Below are positions 16,909-25,333 of a DNA stretch of 64,000 bases, piece after piece. Position numbers and translations under genes: made by a program. The notes beneath the pieces are model-generated. The model was not told the origin of the DNA, ran no database searches, and worked only from the letters and a program-made list of their open reading frames with translations. Source of the DNA: Bacillota bacterium (GTDB lineage Bacteria > Bacillota > Negativicutes > Sporomusales > Sporomusaceae); assembly GCA_017889705.1 (NCBI GenBank), contig JAGGAB010000026.1, positions 35,063-99,062 on the forward strand, in the 5' to 3' direction. Each line of letters begins with the position of its first letter. Position 1 is the stretch's first letter.

Positions 16909-17676
16909 ATGATAAAAAAAATTATCCCATTATATACTGCACTTATTATTATTTTTTCAGGCGTAACAGCTAATGCAGCGCCGGCATTAGAAAAAGAAAT
17001 AATCAATGATTTAAAACAGTTTAATGGACAAGTTGGTGTATTTGCCAAAAACTTAAAAACGGAAAAAACAATAAAATATAACCAGGATACTATTTTCCCG
17101 ACTGCCTCTACAAGTAAGCTTATTGTTGCTTTAGCTACATATAAATATCTTTATCCCAAAGCACCAACCTACAAACAGAATGAGTATGATCAAGACATTG
17201 ACCTGATGATAAAAGTAAGTGATAATACTACATTTGAAGCATTGTTGAATGAGTTTGACACAACAAAAAAAGACGGGTTTGATAAAGTTGAGCGGGATTT
17301 ACGCTTAAGTAAGACGGAAATCCATGATGAACAGGCGTTTAAAAAATACAGTTATCATAGTGTAACAACGCCTTATGAGATGTCAAAGGTTCTCGAGACC
17401 ATATATAAGGAAAAATATATTGATAAAAAACAGGTACGGCGATTAAAGGATGATCTGGCCAACACCATCTTCCAGGATGAAATTCCCCGCTATATGCAAG
17501 TGCCGGTATTTCATAAAGTGGGTGAACTAGATGATGTGCTTTGTGATGTGGGTGTCATTCAGGACGGACATGATCCAATTTTAATCAGCTTTTACACCCG
17601 CACAGGTGATCATAGCTATTCCAGTGACTTTATTGCGACTGTATCAGCAAAACTTTACAATGCATTGCGGAGATAA
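16909..17676 (+). CDS. Exported serine hydrolase of the class A beta-lactamase fold
   Basis: A 255-residue exported protein with a signal peptide ending near VTANAA. The active-site SxxK is STSK (in FPTASTSKLIVALATYKYL), the SDN loop is VSDNTT, and the third box is KVG in HKVGELDDVLCDVGV where beta-lactamases have KTG. No ExxLN omega-loop Glu is visible, so true beta-lactam hydrolysis is doubtful. A peptidoglycan or D-Ala role is more likely. ATG 16909 is preferred to 16870 because it starts the signal peptide and follows AGAGGAAT. Confidence 0.75.
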   Translation: MIKKIIPLYTALIIIFSGVTANAAPALEKEIINDLKQFNGQVGVFAKNLKTEKTIKYNQDTIFPTASTSKLIVALATYKYLYPKAPTYKQNEYDQDIDLMIKVSDNTTFEALLNEFDTTKKDGFDKVERDLRLSKTEIHDEQAFKKYSYHSVTTPYEMSKVLETIYKEKYIDKKQVRRLKDDLANTIFQDEIPRYMQVPVFHKVGELDDVLCDVGVIQDGHDPILISFYTRTGDHSYSSDFIATVSAKLYNALRR

Positions 17677-17691
17677 TCAAAAGTAAGGGAT

Positions 17692-17745
17692 AAGGGACGA
17701 TTCTTAGCTTGAATGCTTAAAAATTCAAGTCAAGAATCGTCCCTT
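17692..17745. terminator. Long hairpin with GGGACGATTCTT arms
   Basis: The 23-nt arms 17692-17714 and 17723-17745 pair with two mismatches. It follows the serine hydrolase gene and ends in a short T-run. It belongs to the long-palindrome set in this window. Confidence 0.7.
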
Positions 17746-17856
17746 TGTATCAGATGAATTTCTACCTGCCTAGTGATATAATAATGATATCGGCTTAGTG
17801 TGATTCCAAAAGGCCACGCCTAGCCTGCTCCCTTGTCCTTGAAAGGAGTAAAAAGT

Positions 17857-18372
17857 ATGAACAATACAGATATTCAAAATGTTGGACCAGCAGCCAAATA
17901 TAAAATCAAAGAGCATCTTGTAAGAAATGTTTACCATGAATATCAGGAACAACAAACTCTTGGTCAGCGCATTGCTGACAACGTAGCAAGGGTAGTCGGC
18001 AGTTGGCCGTTTATTATTTGGCAAAGTATTGTGATTACAATTTGGGTGGCAGTCAACGTATATCTGGTTTATATGAAAGTATTTGATCCTAGTTATTTTA
18101 ACGCATGGGATCCGTATCCATTTATTCTACTTAACCTTGTGTTAAGTTTCCAGGCGGCTTATACAGGGCCGGTAGTGATGATGAGTCAAAATAGGCAAGC
18201 CGAAAAAGATCGATTAATGGCAGAACAAGATTACCAAATTAATAAAAAAGCGGAAGAGGAAATTAAGGTTATAATGGCCCACTTGGTACATCAAGATGCG
18301 TTTATGGATAAGCTCATGGTCCGATTAGAAAAGCTGGGAAATGGTTATGAAAGTAAAGGTGGCGGGGAATAA
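17857..18372 (+). CDS. DUF1003 family membrane protein
   Basis: A 171-residue protein. Residues 30-60 carry the DUF1003 lead-in (QQTLGQRIADNVARVVGSWPFI), then two TM segments (about residues 53-75 and 88-110, including PFILLNLVLSFQAAYTGPVV) and the conserved MMSQNRQAEKDR turn. The C-terminus is a helical cytosolic tail. The function of the family is unknown. ATG 17857 follows AAAGGAG and is preferred to 17833. Monocistronic. Confidence 0.88.
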   Translation: MNNTDIQNVGPAAKYKIKEHLVRNVYHEYQEQQTLGQRIADNVARVVGSWPFIIWQSIVITIWVAVNVYLVYMKVFDPSYFNAWDPYPFILLNLVLSFQAAYTGPVVMMSQNRQAEKDRLMAEQDYQINKKAEEEIKVIMAHLVHQDAFMDKLMVRLEKLGNGYESKGGGE

Positions 18373-18425
18373 GTGTCGAAAAGGCTGAAGCTATAAGTCC
18401 GGGCGGCTAATTCCCATAATAAATG

Positions 18426-18470
18426 AGACTACAATTCAGGCCGCATTAAACGCCATTTGAATTGTAGTCT
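18426..18470. terminator. Hairpin after the DUF1003 gene
   Basis: AGACTACAATTCA (18426-18438) pairs with TGAATTGTAGTCT (18458-18470), followed by TATTTG. Probable terminator of the DUF1003 gene. Confidence 0.65.
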
Positions 18471-18621
18471 TATTTGCATTTATGGCTAATGTTTAGGAAT
18501 GGTAGAACCGTCGCACCGTATCTTTCTAATACCGTGTATGTAAAATCACTACTATGCAAAGCCTAAATCGGTAGGCAAAAAGAATTGTCCTTATTTTGTG
18601 CAACACATGCTGGGAGGAATA

Positions 18622-19307
18622 ATGTTGGCAAGTCTGTTAAATAATAAACCCCTGATAAATAAGAATTCGATATCGTTTGACTCTTATGAGAAAATGGCGG
18701 AGTATTATTTTAAATGTGTTGATACAAAACCATTTAATGCGTATTATGAAAGACCGGCTACATTGTCATTGCTTCCCGGTGTTGCTGGGAAAACAGTACT
18801 AGATGCTGGCTGCGCGGCAGGCTGGTATAGCAAATGGTTGCGAGAAAAAGAATTGGTGAAAAGGCTGACATTAGAAGGGCTGATCTCAATGAACCCCTGA
18901 ATTTCATAGAAAATAAATCACTAGATATTATTGTGTCATCCTTAACCCTTCATTATATTAAAGACTGGAATCTTGTAATGTCTGAGTTTTATCGAGTATT
19001 AAAGGCAGAAGGAATTTTAGTTTTCTCTGTGCATCATCCATTTATGGACTTTACGTATTTTAACAGAGAAAATTACTTTTTAACGGAGATCATAGAAGAC
19101 GAATGGGAAACTAATACAGGGAGAGTAAAAGTCCAATTTTATCGAAGGCCTTTATGTAAAATAATTTCACCTACAATAGAGGCGGGGTTTATAATTGAGA
19201 AATTAATAGAACCTATGCCGACAGAACAATTCAAGGAATTACATCCCAAAGTATATGAAAGATTAACACGAAATCCTCAGTTTATTTTCTTGCGGGTAAG
19301 AAAATAG
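18622..19307 (+). pseudogene. Class I SAM methyltransferase gene broken by internal deletion and frameshift
   Basis: The first frame (18622 to 18900, RBS GGAGG) encodes the N-terminus up to motif I, TVLDAGCAAGWYSKWL. The second frame (about 18834 to 19307) continues with KRIGEKADIRRADLNEPLNF, LDIIVSSLTLHYIKDW and the C-terminal half. Between motif I and KRIGEKA the usual stretch with the acidic motif II residue (about 15-20 residues) is missing. So a deletion, not a multiple of three, removed the cofactor ribose-binding strand and shifted the frame. The gene is inactive as read. Confidence 0.85.
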
Positions 19308-19481
19308 TGAAATATAGTAGCTTTTATAATCGGAATTCACGCAAATACTGCTAGTTTGTTATTCAGCTAGTAGGATTATTGTCTGCCTTGGAAGAATTAT
19401 GAAATTTGAATAAATATACTGATGAGGGATTAGAATGAGTATTAGGCCGGTAAGGAGATTTGATATAGAAAGGCGGCTATA

Positions 19482-20300
19482 ATGAAAGAGATTTTTACTA
19501 TTGGCGAAATGTCAAAACTGTTTTTAGTTAAAATAGAAACCCTTAGGTACTATGATGAGATTGGATTATTAAAACCAGAGTACACTAATGAGCAGACCAA
19601 GTACCGTTATTATACGACGCAACAGTTTGAACGGCTAAATTCAATTAAATACCTTCGTGCTTTAGGTGTTCCGATCAAGCACCTTCTCGAGTTTTGTAAT
19701 TGTCGAGACATCAATACACTTGTGACCATGTTGGAGGATCAAAAGTCCGAAATTGCCCGTAAGAAAAGGGAACTGGAGATAATTGAGAAAAAAATATCCC
19801 GGAGGATAGGGCAACTTGAGGATGCGATGAACACTCCGCTCGATATCATTACTGAAGAGCAGTTTCCTGAGTGGCGTGTTGCTTATCTGCGGCGTGAATA
19901 TGAGCTGGGTGAAGATATTGAATATCCGGTTTCTGAATTAGTTAAAAATTATGGTATTGATGGGGAGGTTTTCTTAGGTAAGATAGGTCTTTCCATATCG
20001 GCTTCAAACTTAAAAGCCAGTACATTCAACCGGTATTCCAGTATATTTATGATTTTGGAAGATGAAGATAGAATTACAGCGTCGGACACGAGCTTTCCTG
20101 CTCGGGAATATCTGCGAATCCGTTTTAAAGGCTCCCATATGGACGCAGCGAAATACTATAAAAAATTGCTTACATATATGAAAACACAGCACTATGAATT
20201 AATCGGTGACTCGATAGAAATTGCCCTGATTGATTATGGTATTACTAATGATATCGATAAGTATATAACTGAAATTTTATTACCGTTTGACCGCTTATGA
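19482..20300 (+). CDS. MerR family regulator with effector-binding domain (BmrR-like)
   Basis: A 272-residue regulator. The winged HTH is clear ([20 protein letters not shown], then [20 protein letters not shown]). A coiled-coil follows (about residues 75-115, rich in Lys and Glu), then a GyrI/BmrR-like effector domain to the end. Such regulators sense amphipathic drugs and activate efflux genes through promoters with long spacers. The next gene downstream is a hydroxyacid dehydrogenase, so the target is unclear. Its stop lies inside a terminator hairpin. Confidence 0.88.
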   Translation: MKEIFTIGEMSKLFLVKIETLRYYDEIGLLKPEYTNEQTKYRYYTTQQFERLNSIKYLRALGVPIKHLLEFCNCRDINTLVTMLEDQKSEIARKKRELEIIEKKISRRIGQLEDAMNTPLDIITEEQFPEWRVAYLRREYELGEDIEYPVSELVKNYGIDGEVFLGKIGLSISASNLKASTFNRYSSIFMILEDEDRITASDTSFPAREYLRIRFKGSHMDAAKYYKKLLTYMKTQHYELIGDSIEIALIDYGITNDIDKYITEILLPFDRL

Positions 20301-20322
20301 TTTTGTAAGCGGATATTTTTTT
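20291..20322 (+). terminator. Terminator overlapping the MerR stop codon
   Basis: CCGCTTA and TAAGCGG form a 7-bp stem with the stop codon in its loop side, followed by a run of seven T. Confidence 0.75.
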
Positions 20323-20387
20323 CTTGACCCTCTAGTTACTTGAGAGTTTATACTGTTGCTAAATTTAATTATGTAGGGGTGGAACGA

Positions 20388-21377
20388 GTGAAGATTTTAG
20401 TTATTGGCAATGAAGATCGGTATAAAAAGTATTTGCCTGACCCGGAGCTTGTAAAGCGGAATCGTGTAATATTCTGTCCATGTAAAGCGAGTGATGAAGA
20501 GTTAGTGCAAGCTGCTCAAGATGCAGATGCGATTATTATTGATGCTATTGCCAAACTTCCCGGTAATGTCATCCGTCAAATGCCCAATCTTAAGATTATC
20601 CAGTCAGAAGGTGTTGGCTATAATGGTATTGATTGTCAGGCAGCAAAGGAAAAAGGAGTTTATGTTTGCAATTGTAAAGGGGCAAACGCAGGCGCTGTTG
20701 CCGAACAAGCCATTTTGCTTATGCTGGCTCTTCTGCGGAGTACCATAACCGGAGATAGACTGGAACGCGAAGGACGGCAAATAGAGATGAAAGAGCGTTT
20801 GATGGTTGAAGGTATAACAGAGCTTGGAGATTGCAAAATTGGTTTTATTGGGTTTGGGGACATTGCGAAAGCCACTGCTAAACGCCTAATCCCCTTCGGA
20901 TGTAAGCTTTATTATTATGACAAGTACAAAGCCTCTCAGGAACAAGAAACAGAGTACCATGTTTCTTTCATGGAATTGAATGAACTGATCTGTATTTGTG
21001 ACATTGTCAGTCTGCATTGTCCGGCCACACCGGAAACAGCGGGAATGGTCAATGCTGAGTTTCTGGCGAAAATGAAACCAACTGCTTATTTGATTAATAC
21101 TGCAAGAGGAGATATTGTGGACAATCAAGCCTTATATGATGCCATTGTTATGGGGGGGATTCGCGGAGCTGGATTGGATACGGTATATCCGGAACCAACA
21201 ACAAAGGATAATATTTTGCTGAATTTACCGGATGAATTCCAAGAACATATTGTTTTTTCGCCACATATCGGAGGGATAACGACAAGCTTTTTCCGGCGGG
21301 CTCATCTATTTAACTGGGGCAATATAGAAGCTGTCTTGAAGGGTGAGCGACCAAAGAATATTGTAAATGGACTATAG
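20388..21377 (+). CDS. D-isomer specific 2-hydroxyacid dehydrogenase
   Basis: A 329-residue NAD-dependent 2-hydroxyacid dehydrogenase. The nucleotide motif is IGFIGFGDIAKATAKRL (about residue 147). Catalytic residues are visible: Arg in INTARGDIVDNQAL, Glu in DTVYPEPTT, and His in FSPHIGGITTSF. The frame opens at TTG 20340, but GTG 20388 gives the usual start MKILVIGNED and follows GGGGTGG. It is followed 58 bp later by an AEC transporter, which may move its substrate or product. The exact substrate cannot be told. Confidence 0.88.
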   Translation: MKILVIGNEDRYKKYLPDPELVKRNRVIFCPCKASDEELVQAAQDADAIIIDAIAKLPGNVIRQMPNLKIIQSEGVGYNGIDCQAAKEKGVYVCNCKGANAGAVAEQAILLMLALLRSTITGDRLEREGRQIEMKERLMVEGITELGDCKIGFIGFGDIAKATAKRLIPFGCKLYYYDKYKASQEQETEYHVSFMELNELICICDIVSLHCPATPETAGMVNAEFLAKMKPTAYLINTARGDIVDNQALYDAIVMGGIRGAGLDTVYPEPTTKDNILLNLPDEFQEHIVFSPHIGGITTSFFRRAHLFNWGNIEAVLKGERPKNIVNGL

Positions 21378-21435
21378 AATTATGACAGGTTGCATGTTGA
21401 GGTAGTTGGTTTGACTTTGTATAAAGGAGCAGTTT

Positions 21436-22377
21436 ATGGATTCCTTTTATCTTGTACTTAGACAATTAGAAATTTTTACACTTATAATCTTTATTGGGAT
21501 TATTGGAATAAAGACAAAAGCATTACAGGAGAAAAATCTGGGTGATTTATCGAAACTGATAATGCGCTTAATTCTACCTATTATGATCTTTCATAAATCA
21601 ATAAATGGTGCGACTCGGAGCGATATGCTCCTTTGTTTTAGTGAGGTTATACTATCTGCCATTTTCATGTATGCCATGCTATTCTTAACCGGACTTGCTC
21701 TGAAACGAATATTTTCGTTGCAGGGAGATTACGGACGTGTTTTTCATGCCTCAACTATGTTTGGTAATGTAGGATTTATCGGGATTCCATTAATTCTGGG
21801 TGTTTTGCCGGAACGTGGAATGCTATATATGGCTCTTTTTAGTATTATTGATCAGGTATTGCTTTGGAGTATTGGTGTCCAGCTGACTTTGCCCCAGAAC
21901 AAACTTGCGAACAGCTCTTTGAGGGATAATCTCAAAAACATAGTAAATCCGGCAATGCTGGCGATAGTTGCGGCAATTGTTTTCATTTTGATGGAATGGA
22001 GGCTGCCTGGCATAGTAAATAATGCGCTTGGAGTTGTTGGTGATATGACAACCCCGCTATCGCTCATTTACATTGGGGGAACTTTTTGTTTTTATGATGT
22101 ACGGAGATTCATCGCGAAAATAGAGTACTATGCGATAGTGGTCATAAAAATGATCGCCATTCCGTTAGTGGTATTTTCGGTATTGCGCTTTTTCCATGTC
22201 CAACCGGAAATCGTTACATTCATTACTATGCTTACGGGAATGCCAAGTATGTCGGCCATTGCTATGTTGGCTCGAATTAACGAGTCTAATGAAGAATGTG
22301 CAATTGGCGCTATTATGATTACTACTATGCTGTGCTTGGTTACATTGCCGCTGGTTGCTTATTTGACAAGTTATTGA
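21436..22377 (+). CDS. AEC family transporter (auxin efflux carrier-like)
   Basis: A 313-residue membrane protein with about ten TM segments. Typical blocks are LSKLIMRLILPIMIFHKSI, STMFGNVGFIGIPLILGV (about residue 105) and the late TGMPSMSAIAMLARI (about 265). Bacterial AEC carriers move small organic acids such as malate, malonate or lactate. The AAAGGAG site precedes the ATG. Its pairing with a 2-hydroxyacid dehydrogenase suggests hydroxyacid transport, which is inference. Confidence 0.88.
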   Translation: MDSFYLVLRQLEIFTLIIFIGIIGIKTKALQEKNLGDLSKLIMRLILPIMIFHKSINGATRSDMLLCFSEVILSAIFMYAMLFLTGLALKRIFSLQGDYGRVFHASTMFGNVGFIGIPLILGVLPERGMLYMALFSIIDQVLLWSIGVQLTLPQNKLANSSLRDNLKNIVNPAMLAIVAAIVFILMEWRLPGIVNNALGVVGDMTTPLSLIYIGGTFCFYDVRRFIAKIEYYAIVVIKMIAIPLVVFSVLRFFHVQPEIVTFITMLTGMPSMSAIAMLARINESNEECAIGAIMITTMLCLVTLPLVAYLTSY

Positions 22378-22401
22378 TTAATTGTCAGTGAAAAATAAAA
22401 A

Positions 22402-22453
22402 CCATTTCTATTAGCGTTTGCTAGGTTGTACCCAGCAACTCTAATAGAAATGG
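22402..22453. terminator. Bidirectional terminator reaching into the lrgB 3' end
   Basis: CCATTTCTATTAG (22402-22414) pairs with CTAATAGAAATGG (22441-22453). The right arm encodes the end of the LrgB-like protein. It serves both convergent genes. Confidence 0.65.
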
Positions 22454-23116
22454 CACAAATCCGGGGGCGATAAGGGTTGTAATAATGCCTGCGAATATCA
22501 TTGCCAGACTGGCAATGGCGGTTTCCCTTTTTCCATATTCCTGTGCTTTGGCAGTACCTGTTCCGTGAGCAGCCACACCAAGGATTAATCCTTTGGTGAT
22601 GGGGCTGACATGTTTTAGCCAGCGGAAAACCACAGGGCTAAGTATACTGCCGGTAATGCCTGTGAAAATTACAAAGGCAGCTGTCAGTGGCGGGATGCCG
22701 CCAAGCTGTCTGGACACATCAATAGCAAGCGGCGTGGTAATCGAACGGGGGGCAAGACTCTCCATCAGCTGCGGATCTAAATGTAATGCCTTTGCCAGCA
22801 GTAGTGAGGATACCATGGCAAAAACCGCACCGCAAACAATGCTAACGGCAAATTCCGGCAAATAGATCCGTAGAATTCTTCTGTATTTATATAATGGCAC
22901 AGCCAGCGCTACCGTTGCCGGCTGTAGCATGTAACTTAACCAAGAGGCGCCGGGATCATACAAATCATAGGAAATGTGAAATAGCTTCAAGCCGGCAATT
23001 AGAAGAAGTGGGCAACTAAGTAGTGGCAGCAGAAACACAGAGGAATAACGGTGATAAAAATGCTGTACCAGCTTATAGAGTATAACTGTTATCAAGATAC
23101 TTAGCAATGTAAACAT
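22421..23116 (-). CDS. LrgB/CidB family membrane protein
   Basis: A 231-residue membrane protein with the LrgB signature: LDPQLMESLAPRSITTPLAI, GGIPPLTAAFVIFTGITGS and GVAAHGTGTAKAQEYG (about residue 180). The pair LrgA/LrgB or CidA/CidB is linked to murein hydrolase control, cell lysis and export of pyruvate-type acids. The ATG follows GAAAGGAG, 3 bp after the lrgA stop, so the two are co-translated. Confidence 0.92.
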   Translation of the reverse strand: MFTLLSILITVILYKLVQHFYHRYSSVFLLPLLSCPLLLIAGLKLFHISYDLYDPGASWLSYMLQPATVALAVPLYKYRRILRIYLPEFAVSIVCGAVFAMVSSLLLAKALHLDPQLMESLAPRSITTPLAIDVSRQLGGIPPLTAAFVIFTGITGSILSPVVFRWLKHVSPITKGLILGVAAHGTGTAKAQEYGKRETAIASLAMIFAGIITTLIAPGFVPFLLELLGTT

Positions 23117-23119
23117 GGA

Positions 23120-23509
23120 TTATCTCCTTTCTCGATAGCGCATGAGTGTTTCGGTTATAATCCCTACCACCAGCATAACGCCAAGTGTGCCAATGGTAAT
23201 AATCAAAAAGAAAGATAATCCGTTTTGTTTCAGCAGCGGCTCAAATTGCATAACACCAACTGCGGAGGGAATAAAAAAAAGAACCAGTTCGGCAATTAAT
23301 AGGCTGGCACCGGTCTCAATCCAGCGAAGCGGTAAAATTCGTAATTCCAGGGCAATAAACAAAAAGGCAATACCCAGGATGTTTCCCGGTATGCCCCAGG
23401 CCAGGTGCCGGGCAATGAGATTGCCCAGCCAGGCGATGACTACTAAAAAACTTATTTGGGCAACAATTTTCAGAAGCTGCTTGGCCTTTGCCAGCAATAA
23501 CGGCGACAC
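23120..23509 (-). CDS. LrgA/CidA family holin-like membrane protein
   Basis: A four-TM protein of about 129 residues with the family pattern GIPGNILGIAFLFIALELRI, IETGASLLIAELVLFFIPSA and VGVMQFEPLLK. The frame is open to 23611, but that extension overlaps the small ORF at 23520-23678 in another frame. GTG 23509 gives the normal family length and lies 10 nt after that ORF's stop. No good Shine-Dalgarno precedes it, so translation may depend on coupling to the small ORF. The start is therefore uncertain. Confidence 0.85.
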   Translation of the reverse strand: MSPLLLAKAKQLLKIVAQISFLVVIAWLGNLIARHLAWGIPGNILGIAFLFIALELRILPLRWIETGASLLIAELVLFFIPSAVGVMQFEPLLKQNGLSFFLIITIGTLGVMLVVGIITETLMRYRERR

Positions 23510-23519
23510 TGTAGTTATA

Positions 23520-23678
23520 TTAAGAGGGAACAGCAACTTCCCAGAACCATTTTTCCCGGGTAATATCACGCATAATAACTTTTTCCGCATTAGCGGTGTT
23601 GGCGGCGTCATATTTCTTTGTTTCAGATTGCTCCTGAGTATTTATAGGGCCCATAACAGTTGTGGTTGCAGTGCTCAT
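23520..23678 (-). CDS. Small protein (52 aa) at the head of the lrgAB operon
   Basis: ATG 23678 follows a perfect AAAGGAGG. The product begins MSTATTTVMGPINTQEQSET, is hydrophilic, and ends in DITREKWFWEVAVPS with two Trp. It has no signal or TM segment and no family is recognised. It ends 10 nt before the probable lrgA start, and lrgA lacks its own RBS. It may thus be a leader that couples translation, or a regulator of the holin-like pair. Confidence 0.65.
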   Translation of the reverse strand: MSTATTTVMGPINTQEQSETKKYDAANTANAEKVIMRDITREKWFWEVAVPS

Positions 23679-23772
23679 ATAGTTAGCCTCCTTTAAAGTA
23701 CGCACAATTTCTTGTGTGTCTTTATTGTACTGGCGTCGCTCGTGTAAGTGAAATAGATGTTGCGCATAGGCC

Positions 23773-23789
23773 TATTCTCGTTGAGAATA
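23773..23789. promoter_or_regulatory. Candidate CidR-type LysR operator
   Basis: TATTCTC-GTT-GAGAATA is a perfect 17-bp dyad with the T-N11-A layout. It lies about 95 bp upstream of the small ORF that heads the lrgAB operon and directly downstream of the LysR gene. It fits as the site for that regulator. Confidence 0.6.
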
Positions 23790-23833
23790 AGTCACTATAA
23801 TTCTGAGCAGTGTGAAAATTATTGAAGGCAATG

Positions 23834-23859
23834 AAAAAAGAGACTGCACAAGCAGTCTC
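23834..23859 (-). terminator. Terminator after the CidR-like gene
   Basis: GAGACTGC and GCAGTCTC form an 8-bp stem followed by TTTTTT on the - strand. It separates the LysR gene from the lrgAB operon. Confidence 0.8.
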
Positions 23860-24781
23860 ATTCTTTAGTTGCAACAATATCAATATCCATATCTTTAAAA
23901 CCGGAAAAAGTACGGGCAAACTCAATCCACTGACGGGCGGCATGCGGAAGATAGCGGCCTTTTTTCCAGATAACTCCGAGTTGCAAGTAAATCGGTCTTC
24001 CAGACAAGGGTCTGCTGACTACCTGACTGCTATCCAATTTACGGGAGATGCGGGTTGGCAACAGGACAATTCCCACATTGGCAGCGACGATTTGAATCAT
24101 AAATTCTAACTGTGAAGTTTCAAACATGATTTTGGGATCAAAGCTTTCTAAGCGGCAACGTTCAATAATCTGGTCATGCAGTCGGAAATCTCTGCTGTAT
24201 AATACAAAAGACTCTGACGCCAAATCAGATATAGCAACTGTTGATTTGCCTGCCAAAGCATGTTCAGGATGCATGACCACTTCCAACGAATCACGTGTAA
24301 GCCAAAACATCTCATACAATTCCTCATTGGTAACCGGTGCCGATACGATACCGATATCCAGTTCGCCGTCCTGAATAGCCTTTTCAATCGTTTTGGAACC
24401 AAACTCAAACAACTGTAATTCAATATTAGGATGTTCTTTCTTGAAAACGCCCAGAACTTGTGAGAACATAGTTACACTAGTAATCGGTGGAAAACCTATG
24501 CGGATTTTACCCGACTTGTCTGACAGCAAACCATCGATGTTAGTAGTAAGGTTATCAAACAACGCAACAATTTGTTGGGCTTGCTCCAAAAAGGCAATGC
24601 CGGCATCAGTTAGTTCCACATGCTTGGTATCACGATAGAACAATTCAATATTCATTTGCGCTTCGATTTCTTTGATCATTTTACTAATTGACGGTTGGGA
24701 TATATGAATCTGCTCGGCTGCTTTGGTGAAATTACCGCAGCGGGCCACTGCCATAAAACACTCCAAATGTCTGATTTCCAT
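23858..24781 (-). CDS. LysR family regulator, CidR-like
   Basis: A 307-residue LysR regulator: HTH MEIRHLECFMAVARCGNFTK and AAEQIHISQPSISKMIKEIE, then the effector domain (IRIGFPPITSV, FEFGSKTIEKAIQDGELDIG, ANVGIVLLPTRIS). It is placed directly upstream of lrgAB on the same strand, as CidR/YwbI is beside cidAB/ywbHG in other Firmicutes, where it responds to acetate or glucose overflow. The name is by context. AAGGAG precedes the ATG. Confidence 0.88.
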   Translation of the reverse strand: MEIRHLECFMAVARCGNFTKAAEQIHISQPSISKMIKEIEAQMNIELFYRDTKHVELTDAGIAFLEQAQQIVALFDNLTTNIDGLLSDKSGKIRIGFPPITSVTMFSQVLGVFKKEHPNIELQLFEFGSKTIEKAIQDGELDIGIVSAPVTNEELYEMFWLTRDSLEVVMHPEHALAGKSTVAISDLASESFVLYSRDFRLHDQIIERCRLESFDPKIMFETSQLEFMIQIVAANVGIVLLPTRISRKLDSSQVVSRPLSGRPIYLQLGVIWKKGRYLPHAARQWIEFARTFSGFKDMDIDIVATKE

Positions 24782-25123
24782 AATTAATGCTCCTTATTTT
24801 GCACGGACAGCGCGCTTTATAGCTTGGTAAACTTCATATGCAGAAAATAAATGTGAATAGTATATTTTAGCTAGGTTAACTAGATCGTGTCAATGGAAAA
24901 GAAACGATTGTTTTAAAAAAACTTAAAGAAACTGGCGGAATATCAGTTAGATAAATTGTAATAACAACCGGGATTACTTCCTAATGTAGTAGCTAAAGCA
25001 TAGGAGACGCTAGAACTTTTCCTTCGTATATCCTACCTGCTCTCCGTACCCAATCCCAGGTCGGCTTACCTATCACGAAAGTATTGTTACATTAAAAAAA
25101 GTTTAGTCAAATCTAAAAAGTGC
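24782..25123. other. Gene-free region before the ABC operon promoter
   Basis: No ORF with a good RBS. It contains a segment (about 24822-24897) that resembles 33733-33810: both hold AATAGTATATTTTA and end in GTCAATGG. The rest (24900-25120) shows no structure by eye. Confidence 0.5.
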
Positions 25124-25152
25124 TTGCTATAAATTTCATATACTGCTATAAT
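25124..25152 (+). promoter_or_regulatory. Sigma-A type promoter of the amino-acid ABC operon
   Basis: TTGCTA (25124-25129) and TATAAT (25147-25152) are separated by 17 bp. The predicted start is near 25159, so the transcript begins just before the tandem hairpin leader. The distance to the first codon leaves a leader of about 175 nt. Confidence 0.75.
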
Positions 25153-25158
25153 TCAACC

Positions 25159-25300
25159 AACAGTATATGATACTTATGGCAAAGACGCCTCGGGATATTA
25201 TCCCGGGGCTATTTTGTTTTTAATAAGGCGAAGAAGCCTCTGCATTTTTTATGCAGGGCTTTTCTGTTTGTTAAAGGGTAATTAGGCATAAAGCCTTGTT
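25159..25300 (+). promoter_or_regulatory. Tandem attenuator leader with two terminators and competing short hairpins
   Basis: Terminator A: stem 25187-25195 with 25201-25209, then TATTTTGTTTTT. Terminator B: stem 25236-25245 with 25251-25259, then TTTTCTGTTT. Each 5' stem strand (GCC, GCCT) can instead pair with a GGC or AGGC just upstream, giving small hairpins GGC-AAAGAC-GCC (25178-25189) and AGGC-GAAGAA-GCCT (25226-25239) with six-base loops. A third, AGGC-ATAAA-GCCT (25284-25296), has a five-base loop. A short hairpin AGTA-TATGA-TACT (25162-25174) opens the leader. The exclusive pairing is the layout of ANTAR-type antitermination sites. The first loop fits the A1/G4 rule; the second has G at position 1. 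Confidence 0.6.
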
Positions 25301-25333
25301 ATAAATTATAAAAATTAAGGGGAGTTGATTTTA

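Noticed and set aside
16909..17676. Antibiotic-resistance beta-lactamase
   Set aside because: The omega-loop Glu motif is not visible and KTG is altered, so the resistance label is not supported.
25159..25300. T-box, glycine, lysine, c-di-GMP or guanidine riboswitch
   Set aside because: None of the conserved cores (for example a T-box TGGNACCGCG or the c-di-GMP-I GCAAACC block) is present; the leader is short and built of hairpin/terminator pairs.
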